Shown here: piece after piece, positions 52,674 to 64,000 of the stretch
How positions within the stretch are numbered: the first letter of the stretch is position 1
Layout of the letters: the number at the start of each line of letters is the position of its first letter
Origin: Ciona savignyi
Lineage: Eukaryota; Chordata; Ascidiacea; Phlebobranchia; Cionidae
Direction: 5' to 3'
Assembly: GCA_000149265.1 (NCBI GenBank)
Contig: CH003383.1
Location: forward strand, 166,253-230,252
DNA: 64,000 nucleotides
Program-made: the position numbers and the translations under genes
The notes under the pieces: model-generated
The model's input: only the letters and a program-made list of their open reading frames with translations
Databases searched by the model: none
What the model was told of the DNA's origin: nothing

Positions 52674-55600
52674 CTAAGCGCGATGAGTTTTTCTGTTAAC
52701 AGTTAGGCCTTCTTTCTCCACAATCATTTCTACGTCCCGCTTCGTCGATTGTAGAGCTTCCTCCCAACTATACAGTGGTTCGTAGCCGAAGTCCTTTTTG
52801 AATTTAGCGTAACTGGTGGTGAACGGCGTGCATACTACACGCACAGCTGCGGGCGTCAGTAGAGCCTGTGTATGAAACTTTCTATGAATGTCGAAATTGC
52901 CGATCGGTTTTGCGGTGTATTCACACACCTAGCATTCCAGTCTAAAAGAGCTGGTGACAAATCCCTCAGGTCAAATTGATTTAAGCACATTTGTGAACAT
53001 ATCATGTTTGATTTACTAGTGAAAGCTTGGGACTTACACAATCTACATGAATAATTAACTGATATAGAAAAATATAACAGTTAAATACCAACCGGTTTAT
53101 GGATGCCAAACCAAGATAGTAGTTTGCAGGTGAACGCGTATATACATGCGATTAGATAAAACACCCATCGTGGCACATACGGGTCAGGTTTGGCCAGTGT
53201 ATAACCAAGATGCTCGCAGAATTTAAGATTTAGTCTGGTGTATGATAACTTGGGTGTCTCATCTCCAATAAAGTAAGCATTGCCGCCAACTACTTCCGGG
53301 GTTTCCTGCGAACAATATAGGTATATGGAAGTCACAATAATGCTTTAGTTATTTTATTTATTGTGTTTTTTTTCGGTATAAATTTTCTATGTCAAAACAC
53401 TAGCAGCTAAATTTACAGCTAAATCTGCAAAATATTCGCCCCCCACCTGCATTATTTTCGCAGCAAGCAAATGCGCCCAAGCGACGTTTCCAACGAACAT
53501 TCTCTCCTGCACCGCCGATGGCTCGCTGAACGACTTGAGCAACTTGGAAGGCCCTGTTCGTTGGACCATCATGCCCAATGTGACGTCATTATCGCCGTAT
53601 ACACCACCAGGTCGTAAAGCACATGTCACCAATCTCTGATTATAAAATGTTACATGGAAACCATTTGCTGTGTAAACACGACTTCTAATCTACTACATTT
53701 AATAAGTTTTGCGTGCATTTTTGCAGTTGTATTTAACCTGGTATTAAAGTTGGGCATATGATATTAAAAAACTAATGTTAAAGTTATACGAAAACAAAAT
53801 TATTGCAAACAAATTTAAATAATTCTTATATTATTTTTTTCAGATCATGTTAAATATTTGTTTGTTGGGAAACAAATTTCTTTGGGTGGGACGCTGATCA
53901 AATGAGCTCATAAAATACCGATTCTCTGTGATAAAAATTGTCCTACACAATTGTGGTTTACGCTTTTGTCACTCAACTTTACTTTGGTTAAAAAAACCTA
54001 AATGCCAATATCCACAACCTATTTTCTTAAAAAAGGCATTACAAATACCACCGTTTACCGGGAAGGCCTAGCAAACAATATATCACCTTTCCGTTAGCCA
54101 TTTCCATGCCATTTGCTCTCAATGCTCTGATCTCAGCCTCGTGTTTAGTCGCAGCGTAATACATTGCAGGGTTATGCTTGTATGGGGTGTTCTCGTTACA
54201 GTCCAGGTATGGATCCATGTCATAATTCGGTCCCACTGCTTCTATGGAGCTTGTACACAAGCAGTACCTGACGTTCTTGTCCAAACAGCATTTTAATATG
54301 TTTTCTGTGCCTGGAAGAAAAAAATGCCTGACCACGTAACGCTTAAGGTTGAAATTTAACTTTGGTACAGCCCGAACACTAAAATCGACGGTGGTCGTCA
54401 CCAAACTAGTTTTTGTTTAACAGTGCTCAAATTCTGGTAAAATGTTTTTGGATCAAAACCATTACTGCCTTATACTCACTCAGTCGCGGCACGTCGCCCG
54501 AAACTAATGGTTTAATTGGTTAAAGTACAACGGTAGAAAGGTCTTAATCATATATAGCACACTGCGCTTGTGATAATCCAACGATTGTCCTTGCGATAAC
54601 TCTCCCATATTTTCCATCCACAGCATTAAACATAAATATCGTATCCTATTTTATGCAGAAGAGTCGTTGGTTCGGTCCGCTGGAGTCAACAATGGAATGT
54701 TTCATCATTTGTTTAATATTAAACACATGGTAGTAATTTCGGTTAACCTCCGTGTGCAAGTGGCATTTTAAATAGTATTCACCTTATTACGCCCATAGGG
54801 GATAATATAAATACATGTTGTGTTTTTTTTTAATTTTTAAAGCATATAAGGGTCGTTTTTTAACTATTACCTAAGAATGGTGTATCAACAACATTTTTTT
54901 AATTTTAATTAATCGTTTAGTATTAATTACCATTTTCCTTATAAAGCGATTTAAATCGCTGATAACGCGGTAATATGAATCATTTGGTTTTGGTCTAGGT
55001 TTTCGAATACCATTCTATTTAGTACCTATCCACAATTGACACGTTGCAATCGTTGCATTCCATGTTTACCTTCTACGTTAATTTTCCAGAGTTTCGAGTT
55101 CGGTATTTGCCCCGTGTAGTCGATTAAAGCTGCTAGATGAAGGACAACTGTAACGGATGTCATAGCCGACGCCATCGCTGTGTAATCGGTGATATCACCT
55201 TCAATCCACTCAGCTTTGATACCTGCAGCTGAGTTGGGAAGAAAGATACAAGTTATGGTAAGAACAGGTGATACTTGTTAAAGGTCAGTCTTTTCAAAAC
55301 TATACGGACATGTATTTTTATATTTGTTTTATTACCACGCCAAAATGCAGAGGCAAGAAAAATCAGTAATATACACGTCACATAAATAACAAAAATAATT
55401 AAAGTTCTTTACTTAACCACAATAAAATTCAAACGCACAGCTAAGTCGATATATAGCTGAAAGGTTGTTGGATCAAGCCAAGGCAGATTAGCGCATAACC
55501 AGGGTATAGATTGTTGGGTTAAATTAAAACATTAGCAACTTCTCAGTTATATAAAATTCATTGGAGAATCTTCGAATACCCGATGGTGGGCACTGAGGTA

Positions 55601-55847
55601 ACATGTCGGTTGATTGCCAGTTTGAGAACAACACAGGATAAAACATGAATATACTACAATCTTAAGTAAACATTTATAGTAACTTACTTTCGCACCATTT
55701 TGCCTGGTCAGCCTTTATAGTTTCATTGAATCTAATATCCACAAGCTTTAGCTTCTTTACATAATCAATGTTGTTTTTGCATAGAACACGAACAAGTCTT
55801 GAACCGACCCGACCACCTGCGCCTGTTATCAAATAAGTTTTCTCCAT
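52674..55847 (-). CDS. HSD3B: 3-beta-hydroxysteroid dehydrogenase/isomerase family protein, six exons
   Basis: These NAD-dependent short-chain dehydrogenases oxidise 3-beta-hydroxysteroids in the ER or mitochondrial membrane. Exons in transcript order: 55847-55688, 55222-55070, 54310-54087, 53635-53447, 53305-53093 and 52928-52674. The sum is 1194 bases, 397 residues (human HSD3B1 has 373). The N-terminal Rossmann loop is TGAGGRVGSRLV. LVDIRF supplies the acidic NAD site, CTSSIEAVGPN is the serine strand, and YYAATKHEAE contains the catalytic Y-x3-K. VTCALRPGGVYG and MFVGNVAWAHLLAA are family signatures, and a membrane segment VFYLIACIYAFTCKLL lies near residue 295. The C-terminal YEPLYSWEEALQ box is typical. 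The exact steroid cannot be judged; bile-acid-type and NSDHL-like relatives share these motifs. The exon 5 donor could shift by four bases. Confidence 0.92.
54505..54650 (+). repeat. diverged tRNA-SINE copy in an HSD3B intron
   Basis: The order of blocks (GTTAAAGTACAACGG, then AACGATTGTCC, then CATAAATATCGTATCC) follows the family, with a degraded tail. Confidence 0.5.
55455..55650 (+). repeat. diverged tRNA-SINE copy in the first HSD3B intron
   Basis: GCTGAAAGGTTGTTGGATC at the head end and CCGATGGTGGGCACTGAGGT, then GGATAAAACATGAATA at the tail, match the family order. Confidence 0.55.
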
Positions 55848-58677
55848 AATATATATCTGAAAATGTCCTATTGTGGATTGTACAGTGTTTGCATGAGTTG
55901 TAGCAATTTAACCTATGGAAGCACCTGATAAAACACTAACTTGTTAAACTGTTAAAGCTATTTTATTATGTAAACTATTATGTTGGTAAAAATGTTCCGT
56001 CAGTTCACGGCGATATACCATGCTTGCACCATATGGCATGTGACAAATATACAGTTAAGATGTTAAATCTGAATACCTAAAATACAAACACAAAAATGAA
56101 CGGTGCAATGACGCGTGCAGACATCGACCATTTACAAGTCAAATTGCATTTTAGTTCTTATCGGTCTGTTAAGTAAATAGCTGTTTCTTTATTATACGAG
56201 CATGTAAGCTTGATCTTTTAGATATTCCGTTAATCTGTTTAACATAGTAAGTCAACTAACTATCTGTGTTTTGTGTTTCTTCCTATCTCGAACATTCAAA
56301 CTAAACGCTACCTCGCATGAGTGTAATCAGTCGGAGGCAGGTTAGGTTGTTAATGATTAAAAAGTCGACCTCGGTGCCTGCTGCGATTACTTTTTCGAAT
56401 GTTGAGGCTTTTGTTCATTGTATGTTTGAGAATCAAAGAATCCAAAAAATGCATGCTAAACCATGCGAATTGATTGTATAATTCGGCTGTAAGCAATTTT
56501 ACGACAACATTAATATATTAACGACCACGTTTCATCTAATAAATTATATGCTTTATAGGGCTATTATAGCAACCGTTTGTTCGCTAGCAGTTACAAATAG
56601 AATTTATGATGCCAATTAAAATTATTAAATTTATTTATAACTTTGCTCGTCAGAATACCATAGGATGATAGGATATTCATGTTTATCCCCGTGAATGGGA
56701 AAACCAAGGGGGCAATCGTCAGATTACCTCGCGCCCACGGTCGGGTTACTGGAGCTATTGCAGTGTGTTGTATAATAGAGACATTCCTTCAATTTGGTAG
56801 AACCCAATAGTCCGATGGGTTAAGGTAATGTCCTTTAAGTGCCTTGCCCAGGAATACAACCTACTGGCTAGCGAACAGTTTCGCATTTGCAACCTTTCGG
56901 CTGAAATGCGCCGCACTAAACCACCAGGCTAATCGGTCAGACCATTTAGTTATAGCAGTCAAGTTTACTATGTGGAAAGCCTTAGATTTAAAAAAAAACC
57001 TAATATTAAATTTGCAATCAAAATCTATAAAGCCCTTCTAAGTTTTACTTCAAATTTCGAGTTGGTACCCCTCCGTAAATTGGAAACTTCTTTTCGGCAA
57101 AACAGGTAGGAAATGACTAATAAAAATATTTCATTTACAAAACTCTACTGAGCTATTACAAAACTGCACTAAACAATAAAACACTTGAGCGAATTCTACA
57201 CATGTCGCTTACAAGACTGGGGAATAACCCTATCTTCACTCTGCAAAACACTCACTTAAACACCGTGATTAAGACGGTATCACTCTTCATGATACGAACC
57301 CCCATATATCAATCTAATGGTTTGTACGTGATCCAAATATCACTGGCGATTGAACGGACACAACCACTACCTCATCTGCCCACGAATATAACAATAGCTG
57401 TTTAAAAATAAAAAAGCCATTTGTTTTTATAATTTTAATTTCTGAAAATCGATTCTGCTTTAAAAAGTATTCCTAAAACGGTGCTTCACAGTAGAGTTAT
57501 AGTGTGGACTACTTTTAAAAAACAATTATATTAAAAAATATGTACATACATTTGACCTAATAGTGCTAATGTGAAATAACAGAATATAATAAATGTAGCT
57601 TTAAAAAAGCTAATTGTTTTTTGGTATGTACTACTATTGGGACGGTACAATTTTGGCACATATTCTATATACATACGTTAAAGGCAATTATCAATACATA
57701 TCTAAAGAGACGTGATAAAATGTCCTAGTAGTGCTGTGAATTAAAGGTAAAAATATAAAAAATAGACGTAAAAATCAGTACCAGTAACTTTATGTTAATA
57801 GTTGAACAGTATTCTGGCAGAGAACACAATGTGGATGAATATGAACTCCAATTCAGCCCCACCCATACTTTTGTGCACTTCGAGTTTAATAATTATGAGC
57901 TACCCTACTGAGCTGGTTTGGTGCAGATCTATTAAACCTAACTTGTAAAGAATTCCATACATATGGAAATTATTTCAGAACATAAGCAAAATATAAAATC
58001 ATGACACCTTCGGACGTATTTAAAATTCGGTAAGTATAAAACTGAGTATAAGTTGATTGCATGCTTTCTCCACTAGAATCGGATTGAAACAGGAAGCTTT
58101 AAGAAGCGATTGTTATTTCCATGCTGGCTGTCGTACTTCAGATTTTGAGGGTTCTTTGATTTCTGGTGAAAATAGAAAATCGGAACAAAATACTCACATA
58201 TCCTTTGCAATGACAAATACATTTTAATAAATTATACATCTTTAGTCTGTAGTTTTAAGCGTTCAGTTTTTGCATATTTTACATGTTTGTGGTAGGGGAT
58301 TGATAAGAAACCAACAAGCTTGTTTAATGTCTACCACTTGGCTAGGGGGTAGGACTTGAGCTGATAAGTTGCAGGAGCAAAACCAATCATTTGCTGTTTG
58401 GTTGTGAATACTGGATTAATGGGTTGTTAAAAAACAGCAATGTCTTATCATTAAAAGTCATTTTACACTGAAGTAATATCTTACACCTGCATAAGCGCAG
58501 CGGGACCAAATACATGGTTATAATCATTTGGTGTTTTCATACTAAAAAATAATTTCCAACCAGATAGAAACAAGATATGCTTCCCACCTATTTTAATAAA
58601 TAACACAATCAATGTTTGGTTGACAAATCAAACCGGGCCATAGGATAGGCTCATTCTGTCTAATATGAATATTTACA
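55848..58677. other. HSD3B-TTLL5 intergenic region
   Basis: Apart from one SINE copy (56668-56940), I see only AT-rich sequence with no supported exon. It must contain the HSD3B promoter at the left and the TTLL5 3'UTR at the right. Confidence 0.4.
56668..56940 (-). repeat. tRNA-SINE copy, the best preserved in the window
   Basis: On the minus strand the head reads TTAGCCTGGTGGTTTAGTGC, an A-box-like start, followed by pairing-capable GCCGAAAGG and a degraded B-box. The body contains GGACATTACCTTAACCCATC and the 3' end is GGGATAAACATGAATATCC. The family order and this tRNA-like head support a Pol III-transcribed SINE. Confidence 0.8.
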
Positions 58678-61600
58678 CTAGCCTATGCTTATATAACCAG
58701 CATACCGACCTCCTGGCATCGCTTTTAATGGCCGCCGCTCACTATCAAATGGTTTGATAGCTCCAGTGTTGGAGTCATACATGAGACTACTGTAGAAGTT
58801 GTTGGCACCACCAACTCTATTCGGAATTCTAAAGACAGAATGTTGAGGTTAGAAAATTCTTGGCCAACCCTCTCCACACTTTGACATTATGCACCATCGC
58901 TTAGAGATGTAATTTTTTAAACATTTTTAAAAGTTTAGCGATTAAAAAAGAACTAGAAATAAAATATCAGAGCAGTTGTAGTATTACATTTACAAATTAC
59001 CTTGGGTTGGTGAGTGGTTTCCTTAATGAGATATTTCTTTCACCCAACCTGGGTCTGTCAGGGGGTCTTGGGGCAGGAGGGGGCCTCATCACCCTTAACT
59101 GGGCTTTGTCATGGTCAGTGAGCTTTCCAATTTGCTGGTTCTGTATTGTCGGTTCGGTCTGGTGAGAAACGATGCTGTGAGCCTAGAGATTCAAATATTT
59201 GTTTGTGTTGGATGAGCATGGGTAGAATATTTATCTTTTCTCTTTGTGAATGGAAAATATATGGTGATTTACACATGGGTAATCTAGTAATTATCTTTTG
59301 CCCACCCTCTGGGTTACCGAAGTTATTGCAATGTGTTGCATACAATATAACCTTTTTTCAGTTTAGTACAAAACCGTAATCCATTGGGTTCAGGCGATGT
59401 TTCTCCAGTGCCTTGCCCAAGGACCCAACTGACTAACAAACAACTAGTTTTGATCTTACACCTGATCGGCTGAAAGAAGACAGAAGAATAAACCAACCTA
59501 TTCGACTGGACAGATACATCCTAATGCGTGGGATTACAACTTGGTACTTAACTCTAATTGCATGGATTATAAAATCATTTGAACTGTTAGATTACTAAAG
59601 TTGGTAGTGGTTTGGATACACCATTTTCCCTTGTAAAATCACTTTAACCTGCAAGCTTCCAGTTTGCCTCAGCAAATTTACATATGTCATGCATTAAGTT
59701 TTAACTCTTTCTAAGATGCCTTGCCGAAAAAAATAAGGAGCAGCCGAAACTGAACTGCTTTAAACATATTATTCTATTATTTCCAGCAGTTCCGGGGCAA
59801 AATGTGCTACGAATTATCCTGTTGCAAATTGTACTTCCTAAATTTAGGTCTCACAGAACGAGAGGCTTTTGCATTCTTCCTCCCATCTGTTTTAGCTGCG
59901 CACTTTAACTGTTTGCACGGCAAATCACCGTCCTCAAACATACTGCTTATTTCCTCCAGGAGCATCTGACCGCTGGTCTGGTGGCTTCCCTCACTATTTA
60001 CTTCTGCATGTGGATTGTCATTTAGAAAGGGAACAAAAGAGTTTAGGTCATGTTGGGGTCACAAATAGATAAATGAGCTAAAATAAGTTGCAGGTCGACT
60101 GTTTGGTTTGATCTGTCTGGTTTGACACAGACATTCGATCATTGGATATTTGTATTTTGCCTATCATGCTTTTTCTTTCATATTTGTAGTATGCTCACAA
60201 AACATGAACCTCACATGGTATACTTTAACTCAAATTAATTAACTGCTATTTTAAAAATGACGGCTTATATTTATGACATTCTTGGAAGTTTCAAAATCAG
60301 TCTTATTCTATTTTCCTTATACCACACACACAAAACACCACAATAACTTTCACAGTTGAATAGACATTACACTATGTAAAAACAATAGTTTAATAAATTA
60401 CGGCTGTTCTGTTGTTTCCTGGTGTCCCAAACTTGCTTTGCAGATATGGTGGCGTTATCACAAAACACATGACCTGAAGTATCCACACACCTGCAAGCAT
60501 TGTGTCTTACTTGCATTTTAATTGGCTCACTCATTGAATACCTTTAAACAGCTAATCTAAAAGTCTATATTTATTTCTAATTTCTGTTTAAGACTGATGC
60601 TTTGAGTCAGCAATGAACTGTACAACTGTTCTTTCCAAACCAACTAAATAAAACAACCTGGCGTCTGATGACTTGTCCTGCCATGCTAACCAAGGTGAGC
60701 CATTCATGTTATCAAGCAAGGTTGTTCGGATGGAGTGCTGGCCTGTACTCATGGATGCCTGTTCATCCATACCCCATGCATTTAATACCTGGGTAAATGT
60801 ACTAATTTGTCCCACCCATTTATAGTAGCAGTAGCCTGTACACTGGAGGATAACTTAACTGATGATAAACTGCACAGTTGTTTTCCTTGGCAAGGCATAT
60901 ACCAACTGTTATTTTTAGTCTTAATAAAAAAGATTAAATGAAAAAGTGTCAAAACACGCGAATAACTGAACACCAACGTTTTATAGTAGCCCCTGATTGA
61001 CATATACCCTCCCTAACCTGTCTTATATGTTTATGTGGTCACTTAACTCGGCAATCATTTGTGAGGACACAGAATTTGAACAAAAATCCAAGCTTACATT
61101 ATGAAGTGTTACACAACACACTAATCCCACCTTGAGTGGTAATATAATTGTCATCTGTTTTAATAACTGTGTGCTATCTACATGTTTGACTGAGTCCGAC
61201 CGATTACCTTGGTGGGTTAATGCGTTGCATTTTAGCCAAAGGATGGAAGGTTAAAAAATGGTCGCTAGCTATTCGGTCATGTCCTTGGGGAAGGAAATTA
61301 CTGGACAGTGCTTAAACCTAGTGGATTGATCGATTGTAACAAATCAAAAGGAACGTCTCAATCATACCCAACACACTGCGATAGCCCTGGTAACCCAGCT
61401 ATGGGTTTACCATTCTCTGGGATAAACATGAATGCCCTATATTTACTATACTATTGGCAATTTAACCTTGTACAGCTATGATTTGCATAAGAAGTGGGAT
61501 TCAAACCGATGTCTTCATCCTGCCATATACCCACGCTGATAACTTTTAAAAGTATCCTATCCAATTAATATGTAAAGCATAAATATGACAAAATACATCG

Positions 61601-63869
61601 AATAAACTTGCAGTTTCTTACCTGTGCAACCATGGCCTGATGCTTAGCTCTGCTTTGCTGCAGCAACTCCTTACTCTGTTGTGCCAGCATGTGTGGCTGC
61701 TTGGTCAGCAAGTTGTTTCTATCCAGGTTGTCCGAAATGCTGGCTGTGCTTATTGACTTGTGTTGGTGACCTTTGTGAAAATGTTTTTATTGGTGATATA
61801 TTTATTTACTAAAATAAGGTAATTAGGTTTTTAATAAGATAAATTATATTGTTTTATATAGAACTTATTTGTGTTTATTTATATACCGGTATTACTTGTA
61901 TTACAATCTTTTAATTTGGGTTGCATTAAAAAAGTAAAAACACATACATGTGTTAGCCGCCAGTCGAAATGTTAGGAGCTAAAAAGTAGTAGAGATGATT
62001 CATCCCACTAATTAGCAGTGTCCTTGGGCAATTAACTCGGTGGACAATACCTAAACCTAGTTGAAAAAAAATTGTCAAATCCTTTATCAAATCCCCCACC
62101 AATTAAAACATGACCTCTCCAACCAACAACCACACATAGGAACAAAGCAAACAACGTACCGTTCTCATGATCCCACACACCAGGATCGAGCATACTTTGC
62201 AGGGAGGGGTCGATGTTAGCGAGGTCGGATAAACTTGATGCTCGTTGAGTTGGTTGGATTTGTCGGTGGATTTCTGGATCTGTGGGGAGTTTGGTTATTT
62301 ACTTGATTGCACACGGATATTGTATACGACATTACAATTTACAACATAATTTAAGGTTTTTATTTATATATTATATGAGTTGGTGCATTAGTAGTTTATT
62401 ACAATATTTAATATTTTACTATTACTAGCACAACAGTTACACTGGGTACATACTACCTAAATAAACATGTGATGTAAAAAATACCCTCCCTCCAGCTACG
62501 GTTGTATTTTGTGTTTGTATTTCTAAAGTTTGTAAGAGTGGAAATACTTTTTATTTTTCTTATTTTATGTTATGATGGAAAAAATAAATCTAGTTTTTTT
62601 GACCACTAAGTAAGACGTGTTCTTATATTCTCTGAAATAAATACAATATGTAGACATTATACACCATCGGTGCAATATTATTTTCTGTGTTGTACTTGAC
62701 CCATTCGAACAGCTAGCTGTGGGCATGGTGTAGAAAACATCCAATGCTATCATCACACATCCACTTACTAAGTTGGTGCGGTCGTTTCATGTTTGCTAGC
62801 GACAGGCTCGACAAATGCTGAGTAAGCGAAGTAAGCTGAACTGATGATGCGGAGTACTGACGAGCTGCTTGTCGCTCCGATAATCGCTGAAGCGCGTCTG
62901 CTATTGCTTCTTCATTTGCAGCTGGTCAAATATTATCCAATTTTAGGAAAGACTACTTTGTATACATGTTTAAATATCATTGTTGGTTAAGATTTGGAAA
63001 GCGAGTAGTTAGAAAAGATACTGCTCAACCTTATCTTCCACAGTCATTCTTTGGATAACACATTTCATAAAAAATAAATCCACAAAATCGAATAGTGCAA
63101 AGACAGGATTCACACTTTATACAAACTTTTTAGTTTCCCGCCATTCACATCACATCACACAGTACATCACACTCACCAGTTTGGTAATGCAGACTGCTTC
63201 CAAGCAACCTACTTGCTGCCGACATCGGTCGATTGGTCGGTGATGTGTTATTGAACAAAGAGCTCGTGCCTGGTGAAGGTTTCGTTATTTGGGTCGTCAT
63301 ATAATCTATGCTTGTAGCTGAATGATATTCATTTGCAATCGAATGCACTAAGGGTGGAGGCCATGTTTGAGCAGAAGTTTGATGAAAAAACTTGGAACAC
63401 CACATGTTCACTGTCGAGCACCAACAGAGTATATTAATAAGGTATGATCAATTATCCCTGAAAACCTCTGGACTAGTGACTAGCAGGTTTCCATCCTTAA
63501 ACCTTTTAGCTAATGTTTTAACACATTACTAACTTGCCAACTGGCCGTATAACAGATATTTCTACGAAACTAGAAAAGACCTAATAAATAGAAAATAAAT
63601 AACATAATGGTGCTTTACCTCTAACAAAACATGTTTGTGAAAGATTTTCTTACTTGAGGATGGAGAGATATTTTTTGCACTTGCTGGTCTTCGTTGGTTG
63701 GATTTCGAGGTGGGTGGGGTGAGTTTGGAGCTGTAGATGTATGCTGCCTGCTGCATGGAACTCATGCCGTGCGGGGGTGTGTGGTATGCGGGGACCCTTG
63801 TCAACGAGGTGGCTGACGGGGACTTGGTGAGTCGAAATGGGGTGGAGCTGGTTGGTGGGTGATCTGTGC
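58678..63869 (-). CDS. TTLL5: TTLL5-like tubulin polyglutamylase, C-terminal exons only
   Basis: TTLL5 adds glutamate side chains to alpha-tubulin on axonemes and centrioles. Its catalytic TTL domain would lie right of the window. Exons in transcript order: 63869-63654, 63410-63177, 62921-62769, 62279-62160, 61770-61622, then 59182-59001 and 58828-58678 with a TAG stop. Three more exons fit between in phase: 60788-60658, 60541-60511 and 59977-59855. The long C-terminal extension is Ser/Pro/Gln-rich. The blocks EEAIADALQRLSERQAARQY followed by SASSVQLTSLTQHLSSLSLA, and later KELLQQSRAKHQAMVAQ, resemble the conserved helical segments I recall from vertebrate TTLL5 tails. A poly-proline stretch RPPPAPRPPDRPR follows. 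Assignment rests on these two blocks, so the family could be confirmed only with the catalytic exons. The three middle exons may be constitutive or alternative. Confidence 0.68.
59213..59505 (-). repeat. diverged tRNA-SINE copy in a TTLL5 intron
   Basis: CCCTCTGGGTTACCGAAGTT, TCCATTGGGTTCAGGCGATG and CCTTGCCCAAGGACCCAAC appear in family order. It starts only about 30 bases from the exon beginning at 59182. Confidence 0.65.
61198..61445 (+). repeat. diverged tRNA-SINE copy in a TTLL5 intron
   Basis: The head TTGGTGGGTTAATGCGTTGC, body CTGCGATAGCCCTGGTAACC and tail TCTGGGATAAACATGAATG are in order. Confidence 0.65.
61953..62060 (+). repeat. tRNA-SINE head fragment
   Basis: GTTAGCCGCCAGTCGAAATG and GTGTCCTTGGGCAATTAACT match head and body blocks. 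The tail is absent. Confidence 0.5.
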
Positions 63870-64000
63870 CTGGGTGTCACCCCGTGGGTGTTGATATTTA
63901 ATTGGTTTCCATAAATTACTCTTAGCAATAATAGCAGAATAAGTGTCTATTGATTTTAGTTTAAGTAAGTCTATGGCGTTTTGAGGGTATTATTTCCACA

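Noticed and set aside
56844..57041. Open frame at the SINE near 56.8 kb
   Set aside because: It starts inside the SINE copy and continues into AT-rich sequence; no protein family resemblance.

Overview
This is a piece of an AT-rich, intron-containing animal genome with one assembly gap (N at 21765-22077). The genes are animal orthologues: a CaMKK kinase with the Arg/Pro insert, GIT ArfGAP, Fringe, mitochondrial EF-Tu and TTLL5. Gene spacing is compact, introns are short, many intact cut-and-paste transposons are present, and a tRNA-derived SINE is dispersed through it. This fits a small-genome invertebrate chordate. An ascidian such as Ciona is my best guess, but that is inference.

Layout: (1) 198-6242, minus: 5' and kinase-core exons of a CaMKK, running off the left edge. 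(2) 8600-10627, plus: acetoacetyl-CoA synthetase in a single exon, facing tail-to-tail a single-exon RNA polymerase I subunit POLR1E/RPA49 (11235-12458, minus). (3) 12990-17137: a complete PIF/Harbinger DNA transposon with TTA target duplication, a DDE transposase gene and a MADF-BESS-like partner gene. (4) 17995-34573, plus: a 17-exon GIT ArfGAP gene. Its introns hold a hAT-like non-autonomous element (18200-19253) and a TTAA-flanked, long-TIR Kolobok-like element (23586-25733). The latter carries a decayed P2X7-C-like reading frame and a decayed THAP frame in convergent orientation. (5) 36323-40765, plus: 11-exon mitochondrial EF-Tu (TUFM). (6) about 40690-52085: a tandem duplication of a unit of about 5-6.4 kb. 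It starts inside the last TUFM exon and carries one intact single-exon Fringe-type glycosyltransferase gene per copy (42686-43696 and 48963-49982, minus) plus one decayed Fringe relic per copy. (7) 52674-55847, minus: a six-exon 3-beta-hydroxysteroid dehydrogenase/isomerase family gene. (8) 58678-63869, minus: 3' exons of a TTLL5-like tubulin polyglutamylase, whose catalytic part lies beyond the right edge.

The genes do not form one pathway; this is an ordinary animal gene neighbourhood. The unusual material is the transposon content and the duplicated Fringe segment. Exon boundaries were built by hand from GT/AG (twice GC/AG) sites, phase continuity and family resemblance. In the complete multi-exon genes the summed coding length is divisible by three.
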